8,028 bases of DNA from Spirochaetota bacterium (lineage in GTDB: Bacteria; Spirochaetota; UBA4802; UB4802): positions 1 through 8,028 of the forward strand of contig JAGYNX010000082.1 in NCBI GenBank assembly GCA_018399855.1, given 5' to 3'. The notes beneath the pieces are model-generated. The model had not been told where the DNA came from and did no database searches. It saw only the letters and a program-made list of their open reading frames with translations. How positions within the stretch are numbered: position 1 is the stretch's first letter; each line of letters begins with the position of its first letter. A program made the translations under genes and the position numbers. Below are positions 1-7,370 of the stretch, piece by piece.

Positions 1-1729
1 TCTTTTCAGTCAATACTGTATTATTAAGGCCTTTCAGTACATAGGGAAGGGCCAGTCCCCTGCCGTCGCCAACCATCGTAATTTCATATGGCAGCATCGC
101 GAGGGGGTAATCGCTGGTTGGAGCACTTGATTTTTGCGCTTCTTCAAGCTCTTTAGACATCATTTTTGCAGGGAAAGAGAATGATGAAATTGATTTGATT
201 ACCTGTGATGATGTACTAGAAACAAGCTCTGTATAGTTCTTCCATGGAAAAGATTGTTTCACACCATAAATCTTTCTTGCAATGCGTATCAGTGAGTCTC
301 CGGCATGAATGGCTTCAAATCTTGGCGGAACAACCGGGCCGCCGGCTTCAGTTTTCATCTCAAGGGATGAAAGTGAAGGCAGAACATAATCCGCGTACAT
401 GGCAGTATCATTGAGAAGTGGTGCGATAACAACTACTGTGGAAGCTTCACTCATTTTTTCTATGAGCTTTTTACCGTAGGTGCTCTGAAAAACGGGATTT
501 GCTCCGTTGATTATAATCAGATCAGCTTTCGCGTCACTGGCTATAAATTCATCAAGGCCTTTGGCTTTAGATGCGGAACTGAGCTGCTGTTTTGCGTAGC
601 TGTCAAGCGTCAGTGCCCCAAGACCTTTCTCTGTCTTTACTTTTACTACAGAACCAAGTGAACCGGCAAGGCTGTTCAGTGCCTGTACTGCCGCCATTTC
701 CATGGTTGAGGAGGATACACCCTGTCCGCCCTTTCCGGTTACCGCTATTGGCCTTCTGGCTGACGCAAATTCTCTTGCCAGCTGTTCAAGTGCTTCTTGC
801 TTCACACCGGTGAGTTCGGAAACTTTTGCAGGTGTATACTGGTTTATTGCAAGTTCTGAGAATCGGCCGAACTGGGTACCGGCTGATCGTTTGCCAAACT
901 TTCTAATAAGTATGTTGGCTATACCAAGGGCAAGTGCTGCTTCGGTTCCGGGTTTAGTGGCTACCCACTGGTCAGCTGCTGAGGCTGTACGTGTGCAAAT
1001 AGTGTCGATATGAACGAAACGCACACCCCTGTCTTTCCAGCCTGCGAATGAACGATGCATCGCACCGGTATTTCCCCATCCTTCAAGAAGACGGGCGCCA
1101 AAGCTCAGTATATAATCTGCACTGTCAAAATCGTAATAAATAGATCCTTCGGTATTCTGGGTTAGTTCAACAGCTGCTTTTGACAGGCTGCAGAAGCAGG
1201 AATCTTCGTAAATATTTGGACTTCCTGAGGCGGTGATGAGCCTGTCCAGCAGCATGCCGGAAATGCCTGCGTGTGATTCGTTAATTCCTACGATACCAGC
1301 TGCTTTACCGTCTTTACGAAGGGTGTCAATTTTTTTAGCGATTGTGTTTACCGCGTCATCCCAGCTGACCGGTTCAAATTTACCAGAACCTTTTTTGCCA
1401 ACCTGCTTGAGAGGGGTCTTGATCCTTTCGGGATGATATAATACATGTACAAGTGACTGCCCCATGGGACAACCCTGGTTCGATGTTTCAACCTTGACTG
1501 CCCTGTCGCCGATTTTTCGCACAGAAATGCTGCATTTTTCAGGACAAGCGTTGCATATACTCTGTATATACTTTTCTTCACCCTGTTGAGGCGTGTATTG
1601 ATCCTGTGTCCATTCAACAAGCCACTGGAGCGACTGGAATGGGGCACCAGAAAAAACATATCCGGTACCGGTACCAACAACCGCGCCTCCTACCATTTTT
1701 AAGAAATCTTTTCTTTCAATTTTTTTCAT
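1..1729 (-). CDS. Molybdopterin oxidoreductase family protein, QrcB/PsrA-like (3' end beyond window)
   Basis: The frame is open for 576 codons from an ATG at 1729 to the window edge, so the C-terminus is missing. Seen: an N-terminal Tat-like signal with R-K-D-F-L-K at residues 6-11 (RK in place of the usual RR) and a Gly/Val-rich hydrophobic stretch; a [4Fe-4S] motif C59-x2-C62-x3-C66-x20-C87; a Cys pair at C178/C180 where DMSO-reductase-family enzymes carry the metal ligand; and later a typical MopB stretch with residues such as IINGANPVF. Known for the family: periplasmic catalytic subunits of polysulfide/thiosulfate reductases, formate dehydrogenases and, in sulfate reducers, the Qrc menaquinone reductase. 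The immediately upstream cytochrome remnant favours a QrcB- or ActB-like role, which is inference. AAGGAG at 1741-1746, 11 bases before the ATG, supports this start. The substrate cannot be read from the sequence. Confidence 0.87.
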   Translation of the reverse strand, partial: MKKIERKDFLKMVGGAVVGTGTGYVFSGAPFQSLQWLVEWTQDQYTPQQGEEKYIQSICNACPEKCSISVRKIGDRAVKVETSNQGCPMGQSLVHVLYHPERIKTPLKQVGKKGSGKFEPVSWDDAVNTIAKKIDTLRKDGKAAGIVGINESHAGISGMLLDRLITASGSPNIYEDSCFCSLSKAAVELTQNTEGSIYYDFDSADYILSFGARLLEGWGNTGAMHRSFAGWKDRGVRFVHIDTICTRTASAADQWVATKPGTEAALALGIANILIRKFGKRSAGTQFGRFSELAINQYTPAKVSELTGVKQEALEQLAREFASARRPIAVTGKGGQGVSSSTMEMAAVQALNSLAGSLGSVVKVKTEKGLGALTLDSYAKQQLSSASKAKGLDEFIASDAKADLIIINGANPVFQSTYGKKLIEKMSEASTVVVIAPLLNDTAMYADYVLPSLSSLEMKTEAGGPVVPPRFEAIHAGDSLIRIARKIYGVKQSFPWKNYTELVSSTSSQVIKSISSFSFPAKMMSKELEEAQKSSAPTSDYPLAMLPYEITMVGDGRGLALPYVLKGLNNTVLTEK

Positions 1730-1754
1730 GAATTCAATAACTCCTTGTACTTTT

Positions 1755-2256
1755 TAATCATGGCATACCGCGCATTTGTTGCTCACGTGTATTATGTTCC
1801 GGACGTCCGCACATACAACCATGGGCATGTTGCCCTTGCTTCAGGCCGTTGTGATGAAAAAGTTCCATCCGTTACACTTCCCGCAAGGAACATTCATGGT
1901 GTTCTTCGTTACTGCCATGCGGCTGAAGTACACCAGGTCAGGCTGTCGGGCGTAGAACTCCCTGGCTTACGGGTGTCCCTGAACCCCTTTTACATAAAGC
2001 CTGCACCTTTAAAGTGATATCGTCATTATACCTGCCGTAAAAAAACCTGGTATCTTCCATATTCATAATAATTATGAATTGTCTCACAGGTGAATCCACC
2101 TTGTGTATTATTATGAGATTTTTGGTTGAATGGAAGAACTGTTTCGACAGATAATGATATGACATTATCACAAGCTTTTTGAAATAATGAGAACGAAAAC
2201 CAGGTGAATATGATAAAAGGGATTACTATCATTATAGATGACCGTGTCCCTTTCAC
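1755..2256 (-). pseudogene. Decayed multihaem cytochrome c gene (QrcA/ActA-like), several frameshifts
   Basis: A GTG at 2256, preceded by AAAGGAG, opens a protein with a hydrophobic N-terminal anchor (about residues 8-27), then PFNQKSH and CETIH followed by NYYEYGRY. This is the layout of a membrane-anchored cytochrome c7/QrcA-type protein, but the first haem site has Ile for its second Cys. The frame stops at 2026. Homologous-looking pieces continue in other frames: GSGTPVSQ, then EFYARQPDLVYF, then PCGKCNG (haem site with His changed to Asn), then FHHNGLKQG, then NMPMVVCAD (haem site destroyed), and finally KCAVCHD, an intact haem motif, with a TAA at 1755-1757. At least four frame changes are needed to join them. 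The stop lies 25 bases before the oxidoreductase start, so the pair was once an operon. Loss of haem ligands by substitution argues for true decay and not only read errors. Family assignment is by pattern memory. Confidence 0.75.
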
Positions 2257-2350
2257 AGATATACTCCTTTGATTTATGATGATATTTTAGAAATCCATAC
2301 ACATTTTAAAGTGATTTATTGATAATTTACTATAAAACATGCCTCGTTCG

Positions 2351-2378
2351 ATAATCCAATGAGAAATCGTGCTGTCAA
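2351..2378 (-). promoter_or_regulatory. Candidate sigma70 promoter for the cytochrome remnant/oxidoreductase unit
   Basis: On the minus strand TTGACA (2373-2378, 6/6 to the -35 consensus) is followed after 16 bases by GATTAT (2351-2356, 4/6 to the -10 consensus). Transcription would begin near 2344, about 88 bases before the GTG. The surroundings are very AT-rich, so chance matches are likely. It is the best candidate in the 155-base gap after metH, and would be the promoter still serving the oxidoreductase gene. Confidence 0.35.
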
Positions 2379-2411
2379 CAAAAATATGAAAAAAAAATTG
2401 ACAAAACTGTT

Positions 2412-4829
2412 CTATAGTGATAGCTTTTTTGCCATCCTGGCTCCTTCCACCGCGTCTTCCGCGTAGCCTGCGCCGATACTCTCGGCAAATTCACGGGTAA
2501 CTACGGCACCTCCCACAAGCAGTGAAACTTCTAGTTTTTCGTCCTTGAGCATGTTGCTTACGGTCTTCATTTCGTACATGGTAGTGGTGAGAAGGGAACT
2601 CAGGCATACTATGTCCGGAGCGTGTTCTTTCACCGCGTCGATTATTATGCCGGCATCTACGTCCTTCCCCAAATCGATTACGTCAAAACCGTGATTTTCA
2701 AGCATCATGGCTACTATATTTTTGCCGATGTCGTGGATATCCCCTTTTACAGTGCAGATTACCACCTTGCCGGTCTTTTTTACCGAATCCTTTTTCAGGA
2801 GAGGCTGCAGCACGGCAAAGCCGCTTTTCATGCTGTTGGCTGAGGCGATCATCTGTGGCAGAAAGTACTCACCACTGCTGTACAGATCGCCCACGTGCTC
2901 AAGTGCCTGTATGAGGGCGTCGTTCATCACGTTTTCCGGTTGGTATTCCTTGAGAGCTTCGTGTACGGCGGGTGCTATTTCGTCGTTGTTGCCCTCAACT
3001 ACCATGGTGTAAATGCGTGTAAGGATGGATTTTTCGTCCTTATTTTCCTTTTTAACGGTTGTTTCTGCGGGTTTGCCGCTAAAAGTGGCGATATAGCGTG
3101 TTGCTCCCGGGTCGTCGCCTTCGAGGTATGCCAGTGCCATTTTCTCTTCTTCGGTATACCCGGCAAGGCTGGTGAGGGTGGCGGGATTGAATATGGCGGC
3201 ATCAAGTCCTGCCTCTACTGCCCGTTTGAGGTAGGCGTTGTTGATGTGTTTTCGCTGGGGAAGCCCGAATGAGAGGTTGCTGATACCCAGGCTTGTCTTG
3301 ATACCCTGTGCGTGAAAATGACGTATCACCTTGAGTGTCTCGGCGGCGCTTCCCGGTTCGGCGCTCTCGGTGAGCATGAGGGGGTCTATCAGTACCCGTG
3401 AAGGGGCAATGCCGTTTTCGGCCAGGCGGTCTACCAGGCGCTGGCCTATGTCGATACGCTTCTGCCCGTCTACGTGTATGCCCGTTTCGTCAAGGCACAG
3501 TGCCACCACGAATGAACCAAATCGTTTCAGCACGGGAAGCATGGCGTTGAAATTGGCGTCTTTCCCATTTATGGAGTTCACCACGGGGATGCCGGGATAG
3601 TACATGAGGGCATCGCCGGTAACCCGCGCGTTGTCAGAATCTATCATGAGGGGGACACGGACGCCGTGTGACAGTATGGCAACCGATTTCTGCATGGCCC
3701 GGATCTCGTCTATTTCGGGAACTCCCACGTTGATATCCAGGATGTGTGCCCCTTCTTCTACCTGTTTTCGGGATTCTTCCCGCAAAAATGAGAATTGTCC
3801 TTCCTTTAATTCGGCGGCGAATTTCTTGCGGGCGGTTGGATTCAGCCGTTCGCCGATGATGACAGGACGTGGGTGCGTTTCTACGTTAATAGCGGTATAC
3901 CTGCTTGTTATAAATCGATGATGCACCCCGCCGGTTGCGCGTGTAACCGGAAAATCTTTCAGTTTTGCCGCCAGGGCGGCGATATGTGGCGGGGTAGTGC
4001 CGCAGCAACCACCGATAATGCTCACCCCGAGCTCGGCGAAGGGGAGACACAGGTTGGCGAACTGTTCTGGCGATAATTTATATACCGGTGTACCTTCAAC
4101 CATCTGCGGCATGCCGGCATTGGCCCATACCGAGAGGGGTACGTTCAGTGTTTTCAGGTCATCTGCGAATTGGGCATATATTTCTGCAAGTCCTTCAGGG
4201 CCCATGCTGCAGTTGGCACCCACCACGTCGGCACCCGTCTGGGCGAGGGTGGCCAGGCCGGTACGCATGTCGGTGCCGGTAATGGTGGTGCCGGCATTCT
4301 CGAAGGTCATGCTGGTAATGACGGGGAGGGAGGTGTTGTCCTTTGCCGCCAGCAGGGCCAGGCGTGCTTCCTGCAGGTCGGTCATGGTTTCGATAACGAT
4401 TACGTGGGCTCCCCCGTTTTCAAGGGCGGTCACCTGCCGGGCGAAGGAGTTGTATACCTCTTCAGGTGGTACCTCTCCCATGGGTTCAACCATCACGCCG
4501 GAAGGACCAACGGAGCCTCCAACCAGCGCTCCCGTCTCGTCGGCTGCCTGCCGGGCGATACCGGCGGCCTGTTGGTTTATTTCCGTGCAGCGGTCGCCCA
4601 GGCCGGATTCGGCCAGTTTAAGGAAGCTGCCTCCGAAGGTATTTGTTTCTATGATGTCCGCACCTGCACCCGCGTATTCCCGGTGTATATCCAGGAGCAC
4701 GTCGGGGCGATCCACGTTCAACAATTCAAGGTTACCCGTGTAACCGGGAAGCTTCTTGAAGAGCATGGTTCCCATTGCACCGTCAACGATGACGGGCCTG
4801 TTAAGTGCCAGTTTTTCCTTAAAGTCCAT
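2412..4829 (-). CDS. metH: Cobalamin-dependent methionine synthase, short form without activation domain
   Basis: Methylates homocysteine from methyltetrahydrofolate through a protein-bound corrinoid, in the cytoplasm. Of 805 residues, about 1-295 form the homocysteine-binding barrel with the zinc ligands C207 (GANCSMGPE) and C275/C276 (GGCCGTTP). About 320-580 form the pterin-binding barrel, with IGERLNP at 325-331 and MIDSDN at 395-400. A charged linker near 590-602 leads to the helical cap (EHVGDLYSSGEYFLPQM, about 644-660) and the B12-binding Rossmann domain. The latter carries D697-x-H699-x-x-G702, where H699 is the cobalt ligand, and LVGGAVVT near 771-778. The protein ends there. The roughly 330-residue SAM-binding reactivation domain of E. 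coli MetH (1227 aa) is absent, as in many anaerobes, so reductive reactivation must come from another protein. The ATG at 4829 has a GAGG 9 bases upstream. It lies 81 bases downstream of a small Cys-rich gene on the same strand. Confidence 0.96.
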   Translation of the reverse strand: MDFKEKLALNRPVIVDGAMGTMLFKKLPGYTGNLELLNVDRPDVLLDIHREYAGAGADIIETNTFGGSFLKLAESGLGDRCTEINQQAAGIARQAADETGALVGGSVGPSGVMVEPMGEVPPEEVYNSFARQVTALENGGAHVIVIETMTDLQEARLALLAAKDNTSLPVITSMTFENAGTTITGTDMRTGLATLAQTGADVVGANCSMGPEGLAEIYAQFADDLKTLNVPLSVWANAGMPQMVEGTPVYKLSPEQFANLCLPFAELGVSIIGGCCGTTPPHIAALAAKLKDFPVTRATGGVHHRFITSRYTAINVETHPRPVIIGERLNPTARKKFAAELKEGQFSFLREESRKQVEEGAHILDINVGVPEIDEIRAMQKSVAILSHGVRVPLMIDSDNARVTGDALMYYPGIPVVNSINGKDANFNAMLPVLKRFGSFVVALCLDETGIHVDGQKRIDIGQRLVDRLAENGIAPSRVLIDPLMLTESAEPGSAAETLKVIRHFHAQGIKTSLGISNLSFGLPQRKHINNAYLKRAVEAGLDAAIFNPATLTSLAGYTEEEKMALAYLEGDDPGATRYIATFSGKPAETTVKKENKDEKSILTRIYTMVVEGNNDEIAPAVHEALKEYQPENVMNDALIQALEHVGDLYSSGEYFLPQMIASANSMKSGFAVLQPLLKKDSVKKTGKVVICTVKGDIHDIGKNIVAMMLENHGFDVIDLGKDVDAGIIIDAVKEHAPDIVCLSSLLTTTMYEMKTVSNMLKDEKLEVSLLVGGAVVTREFAESIGAGYAEDAVEGARMAKKLSL

Positions 4830-4838
4830 TAATTATAC

Positions 4839-4864
4839 GCCTCGCAATGATAAAATATAGAGGC
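4839..4864 (-). promoter_or_regulatory. Small inverted repeat covering the metH ribosome binding site
   Basis: In the 81-base gap before metH, GCCTC (4860-4864 read on minus) and GAGGC (4839-4843) can pair as a 5-bp GC-rich stem around a 16-base AT-rich loop. The 3' arm contains the GAGG Shine-Dalgarno of metH, so folding would mask it. The stem is short and extends no further, and nothing resembling a cobalamin or SAM riboswitch is visible. Regulation is conjecture. Confidence 0.22.
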
Positions 4865-4910
4865 TATTTTTACTGTTTAAGGTGAGAGTACAACTATTTT
4901 TTTGTGTCGG

Positions 4911-5090
4911 TTACACCTTTTCAAGGGGTTTGCCGCAGCAGGTGAGTTCACATTCTTCCGGTGTGTCACAGCAGCTGCTTTCCTCTGGTGGAACACCATA
5001 ATCTTTACACTGCTTAATCACCTGCAATTGCAGACCGCAATCTTTACAGACGTAGATATCACCTGTTTTCATGGTATGACAGCTCGCCAT
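4911..5090 (-). CDS. Desulforedoxin-like small Cys-rich metal-binding protein (59 aa)
   Basis: An ATG at 5090, with AGGA 7 bases upstream, opens a 59-residue protein ending in TAA at 4911-4913. Nine residues are Cys. The core is YVCKDCGLQLQV (C15-x2-C18) and, near the C-terminus, ELTCCGKPLEK (C51-C52-G-K-P). CxxC plus CCGKP is the iron-binding signature of desulforedoxin and of the N-terminal domain of some superoxide reductases (desulfoferrodoxins), in which four Cys bind one Fe. Here about 32 residues separate the two Cys pairs, more than in desulforedoxin, and this insert holds extra Cys (C28, C40, C41, C47) that could bind a second metal. It lacks the catalytic superoxide reductase domain. 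A second ATG at codon 7 (MKTGDIYVC) is possible but lacks its own ribosome site. Likely role: cytoplasmic redox or metal carrier in an anaerobe; the partner is unknown. It may share a transcript with metH. Confidence 0.78.
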   Translation of the reverse strand: MASCHTMKTGDIYVCKDCGLQLQVIKQCKDYGVPPEESSCCDTPEECELTCCGKPLEKV

Positions 5091-5118
5091 AATTTATTCC
5101 TTTTAAATATAACGTAGT

Positions 5119-5267
5119 ACTACAGATACACAGTGGCACAGAGAAAATGATATATTGATCAGGTAAGTATACATTATAGTTCTATGCATGTAAATATAAT
5201 AATTCTTTCCTGGTCAATTATCACTTTTTACATCTCACTTTTCTCTGTGTCTCAGTGCCTCTGTGGT
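5119..5267. repeat. Inverted-repeat intergenic element, copy 1 (about 150 bp)
   Basis: The arms at 5119-5147 and 5239-5267 are imperfect inverted repeats: aligned end to end, 23 of 29 positions are Watson-Crick pairs, one is a G-T wobble and five mismatch. The arms are rich in ACAGAG units. The roughly 90-base interior is AT-rich and has no coding frame. The right arm (5243-5267) matches the right arm of copy 2 (7613-7637) at 24 of 25 positions. No target-site duplication is evident. This resembles a MITE-like or REP-like dispersed element; it fills the gap between the acyl-CoA synthetase and the small Cys-rich gene, and its folded transcript could attenuate read-through. Confidence 0.72.
5173..5217 (-). 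promoter_or_regulatory. Weak promoter candidates inside repeat copy 1
   Basis: On the minus strand TTGACC (5212-5217, 5/6) is followed after 15 bases by TATTTA (5191-5196). Further on a perfect TATAAT (5173-5178) has no good -35 at normal spacing. These are the only promoter-like hexamers upstream of the small Cys-rich gene, and they lie within the AT-rich interior of the repeat. Start sites would be roughly 75-95 bases before the ATG at 5090. Confidence 0.22.
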
Positions 5268-5282
5268 GAATATTTATGGTGA

Positions 5283-7193
5283 TCAGCTGTACAACCCCTC
5301 GATCTCGTTTTTGAAGTTTTCCATCACCACCTTGCGTTTTACTTTTAGCGTCGGAGTCATCTCTCCGGTGCCCTCGGTGAGCCTTCGGCTGATGATGGTG
5401 TACTTCTTGATCTTCTCATAGCCTTCGAGTTCACTGTTCGCTTTCTGTATCTCCTGGTCTACCAGCTCTTTCAGCTCTGTCACCTCTATGAAATCACCGG
5501 GCACCTCTATGCATAAAGGCGCGGGGCCGTCGTAGTTGAAGACGCAGGCGTCGCGGTCGTATTGTATGCCGTTCTGGTTGTAGTATTCCATCATGGCATC
5601 GAAGTTAGGTACTACCAGGGCGGTGACGTATTTCCGGTCATCCCCGATGGGAACCACCATGTCCACGTATTTGCTGAGTGAGAACATGCTTTCGATCTTG
5701 GCGGCAGGGACGTTCTTGCCGGTATCCAGCACCATGAGTCCCTTGATCCTGTCCACGATTTTGATGTACCCGTCTGCCATCATGATGACAACATCGCCTG
5801 TTTTATAGTAGCCGTCTTCTGTAAAGGCTTCCCCGGTGGCCTCGGGATTGTTCCAGTACTCCACGAAGAGATTGTCACCCCGTACCTGCCATTCTCCTTC
5901 TTCTCCTATGCGTCCCTCGATCCCTGAACTTAAAGGCCCCACGGAACCGGGAAGCACCTTCGAAGGCCGGTTCAGGTTAACCGTGTTACAGGTTTCTGTA
6001 GCGCCGTATCCCTCGTAGATGCGGATTCCCATGGCCATGAACACCTTGCACAGTTCTGCCGGCAAACTTCCCGCTGCCGAAAAGGCGAAGCGGTAGCGCC
6101 CGCCAAGAAGGTCACGCACCTTACTGAACAGGATCTTGTCCACAATGTGGTATCGGAAACGAAGCCAGCGGCTGATGCCCGCGGTGAAATCGATCCCTTC
6201 TGACATGTCGATGAAGCCGTTCTCGTCCGCCCTTGCCTCGGTGACTTTCAGGCCGATCTTGAGGGCGTAGTTGAAGATAGCCTTCTTGACAGGTGACTGT
6301 GAAGCCCTGTCCTTAAGTGCCATGAAAATACGCTCATAAATTCGGGGGACGGACATGAACACGGTTGGCCTGAATACCTGCAGGTCTTCCACCAATGTTT
6401 TAGGTGAAGAGTAGGCTATGGTCATGGCGCCAAGTACGGCAATGCCGTGACCGCATTCCCGTTCGTAGGTATGTGCCAGCGGCAGAAAGGACAGAAGCAC
6501 GTCATCATCGCGAACCTCCGGTACATCCCGGGCGTCCCTGTTTATGGCCGCGTTGATGCTGAGATGGGTATGCACCGCACCCTTTGGCATTCCCGTTGTG
6601 CCCGAGGTGTACACGATAGTCATGTAATCGGTCACTTGAACCGATTTCCAACGCTGCTCGAATACGAAACGGTCTTCTGCGCACAGTGACACACCCAGTT
6701 TACGCAGCGTGGTGATATCAATCACGTTTGGGTCGTCATGGGTGAACCCGTCCTGCAGCACCACGATCTTTTCCAGGGTTGGCATCTGGGAGCGTTGATT
6801 CAGCGCTTTCTCCAGGTTCTCTTCATCGTAGACGAAAAGTACTTTTGACCCGGAATCGTTGATGATGAAGGCAAGTTCTTTCTCAGAAAGGGTAGGGTAT
6901 ATACACACGGTAATACCCGCCGCGCACAGGGTGGCGTAATCAGACCACATCCACTGCGGGGAGGTGTGTGCCATCACCGCCACCCTGTCACCCTTTTCAA
7001 CACCAAGGGAAATGAGGCCTGAAGACATTTCCTTCACCAGCCTCCATACCTGTGCCCAGGAAATACTTTCTACTGTGCCCTGTTCGGTTCGCCATAATTG
7101 TGCCGGTTTATCTGCGAATCGTATCATGTTTCTATGAAGCATCTTTGGAAAGGTAAGCTGCGCCAGGTACCATGTTTTACCTGATTCTTTCAT
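5283..7193 (-). CDS. Long-chain fatty acyl-CoA synthetase (AMP-forming ligase, FAA1/FadD class)
   Basis: Activates long-chain fatty acids with ATP to acyl-AMP and then acyl-CoA, for beta-oxidation or lipid synthesis; soluble or peripheral to the inner membrane. With the start at 7193 the protein has 636 residues, usual for the COG1022-type family. Seen in order: the ATP-binding loop YTSGTTGMPKG (195-205), the adenine-binding YEGYGATET (393-401), YKTGD (463-467), the hinge region DRIKGLMVLDTGKNV (481-495), and near the C-terminus TPTLKVKR (613-620) with the catalytic-lysine region. All adenylation motifs are intact. The frame extends to an ATG at 7247, but only the ATG at 7193 has a ribosome site (GGAGGG at 7198-7203), and that start begins MKESGKTW, so the extra 18 residues are probably not translated. 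Chain-length preference cannot be told. It is monocistronic or loosely linked to the genes after the repeat at 5119-5267. Confidence 0.93.
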   Translation of the reverse strand: MKESGKTWYLAQLTFPKMLHRNMIRFADKPAQLWRTEQGTVESISWAQVWRLVKEMSSGLISLGVEKGDRVAVMAHTSPQWMWSDYATLCAAGITVCIYPTLSEKELAFIINDSGSKVLFVYDEENLEKALNQRSQMPTLEKIVVLQDGFTHDDPNVIDITTLRKLGVSLCAEDRFVFEQRWKSVQVTDYMTIVYTSGTTGMPKGAVHTHLSINAAINRDARDVPEVRDDDVLLSFLPLAHTYERECGHGIAVLGAMTIAYSSPKTLVEDLQVFRPTVFMSVPRIYERIFMALKDRASQSPVKKAIFNYALKIGLKVTEARADENGFIDMSEGIDFTAGISRWLRFRYHIVDKILFSKVRDLLGGRYRFAFSAAGSLPAELCKVFMAMGIRIYEGYGATETCNTVNLNRPSKVLPGSVGPLSSGIEGRIGEEGEWQVRGDNLFVEYWNNPEATGEAFTEDGYYKTGDVVIMMADGYIKIVDRIKGLMVLDTGKNVPAAKIESMFSLSKYVDMVVPIGDDRKYVTALVVPNFDAMMEYYNQNGIQYDRDACVFNYDGPAPLCIEVPGDFIEVTELKELVDQEIQKANSELEGYEKIKKYTIISRRLTEGTGEMTPTLKVKRKVVMENFKNEIEGLYS

Positions 7194-7197
7194 TGTG

Positions 7198-7203
7198 CCC
7201 TCC
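7198..7203 (-). promoter_or_regulatory. Ribosome binding site fixing the acyl-CoA synthetase start
   Basis: GGAGGG on the minus strand, 4 bases before the ATG at 7193. The longer in-frame start at 7247 is preceded by TGCCTGCAGA, which has no Shine-Dalgarno match. Confidence 0.7.
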
Positions 7204-7306
7204 GTATGAAGCGCCTGCGGGGAGGTAGGTGAGGGAAGATGGTACATTCTGCAGGCACAGGATATGTAGTTTTTATCAATGGCAACAAAACACTATCGAT
7301 ATAACA

Positions 7307-7334
7307 ATTATATTATACTAATTAGAATAGTCAA
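7307..7334 (-). promoter_or_regulatory. Strong sigma70-type promoter for the acyl-CoA synthetase gene
   Basis: On the minus strand TTGACT (7329-7334, 5/6) and TATAAT (7307-7312, 6/6) are 16 bases apart; a second overlapping TATAAT lies at 7312-7317. Predicted transcription start is near 7300, leaving about 107 bases of leader before the ATG at 7193. No operator-like palindrome is obvious next to it. Confidence 0.6.
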
Positions 7335-7370
7335 TTTAATATTTGAATATTGTACAAAAAAACCATCTAA

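Noticed and set aside
1348..1680. 110-codon minus-strand frame inside the molybdopterin oxidoreductase gene
   Set aside because: It overlaps, in another frame, the stretch encoding the CxxCxxxC iron-sulfur motif, and has no ribosome site or known family pattern.
2373..2403. TGTCAA/TTGACA inverted repeat plus a run of nine A/T after metH, considered as a terminator
   Set aside because: The stem is only 6 bp with low GC, and the T-run (on the metH strand) lies inside the 19-base loop and not after the stem, so it is not an intrinsic terminator layout. A plus-strand TTGACA at 2398-2403 points into the 3' end of metH and is probably chance.
3997..4832. Two long open frames (248 and 220 codons) on the plus strand opposite the 5' half of metH
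   Set aside because: They lie antisense to a gene with all family motifs, show no recognisable domain, and are Arg/Ser/Pro- or Gly/His-rich as expected of shadow frames.
4830..4910. Cobalamin or SAM riboswitch ahead of metH
   Set aside because: Only 81 bases of mostly AT-rich sequence are present, with no B12-box-like or SAM-type conserved core.
7194..7247. Longer acyl-CoA synthetase start adding 18 residues
   Set aside because: There is no ribosome site before 7247, whereas GGAGGG stands at the right distance before 7193.
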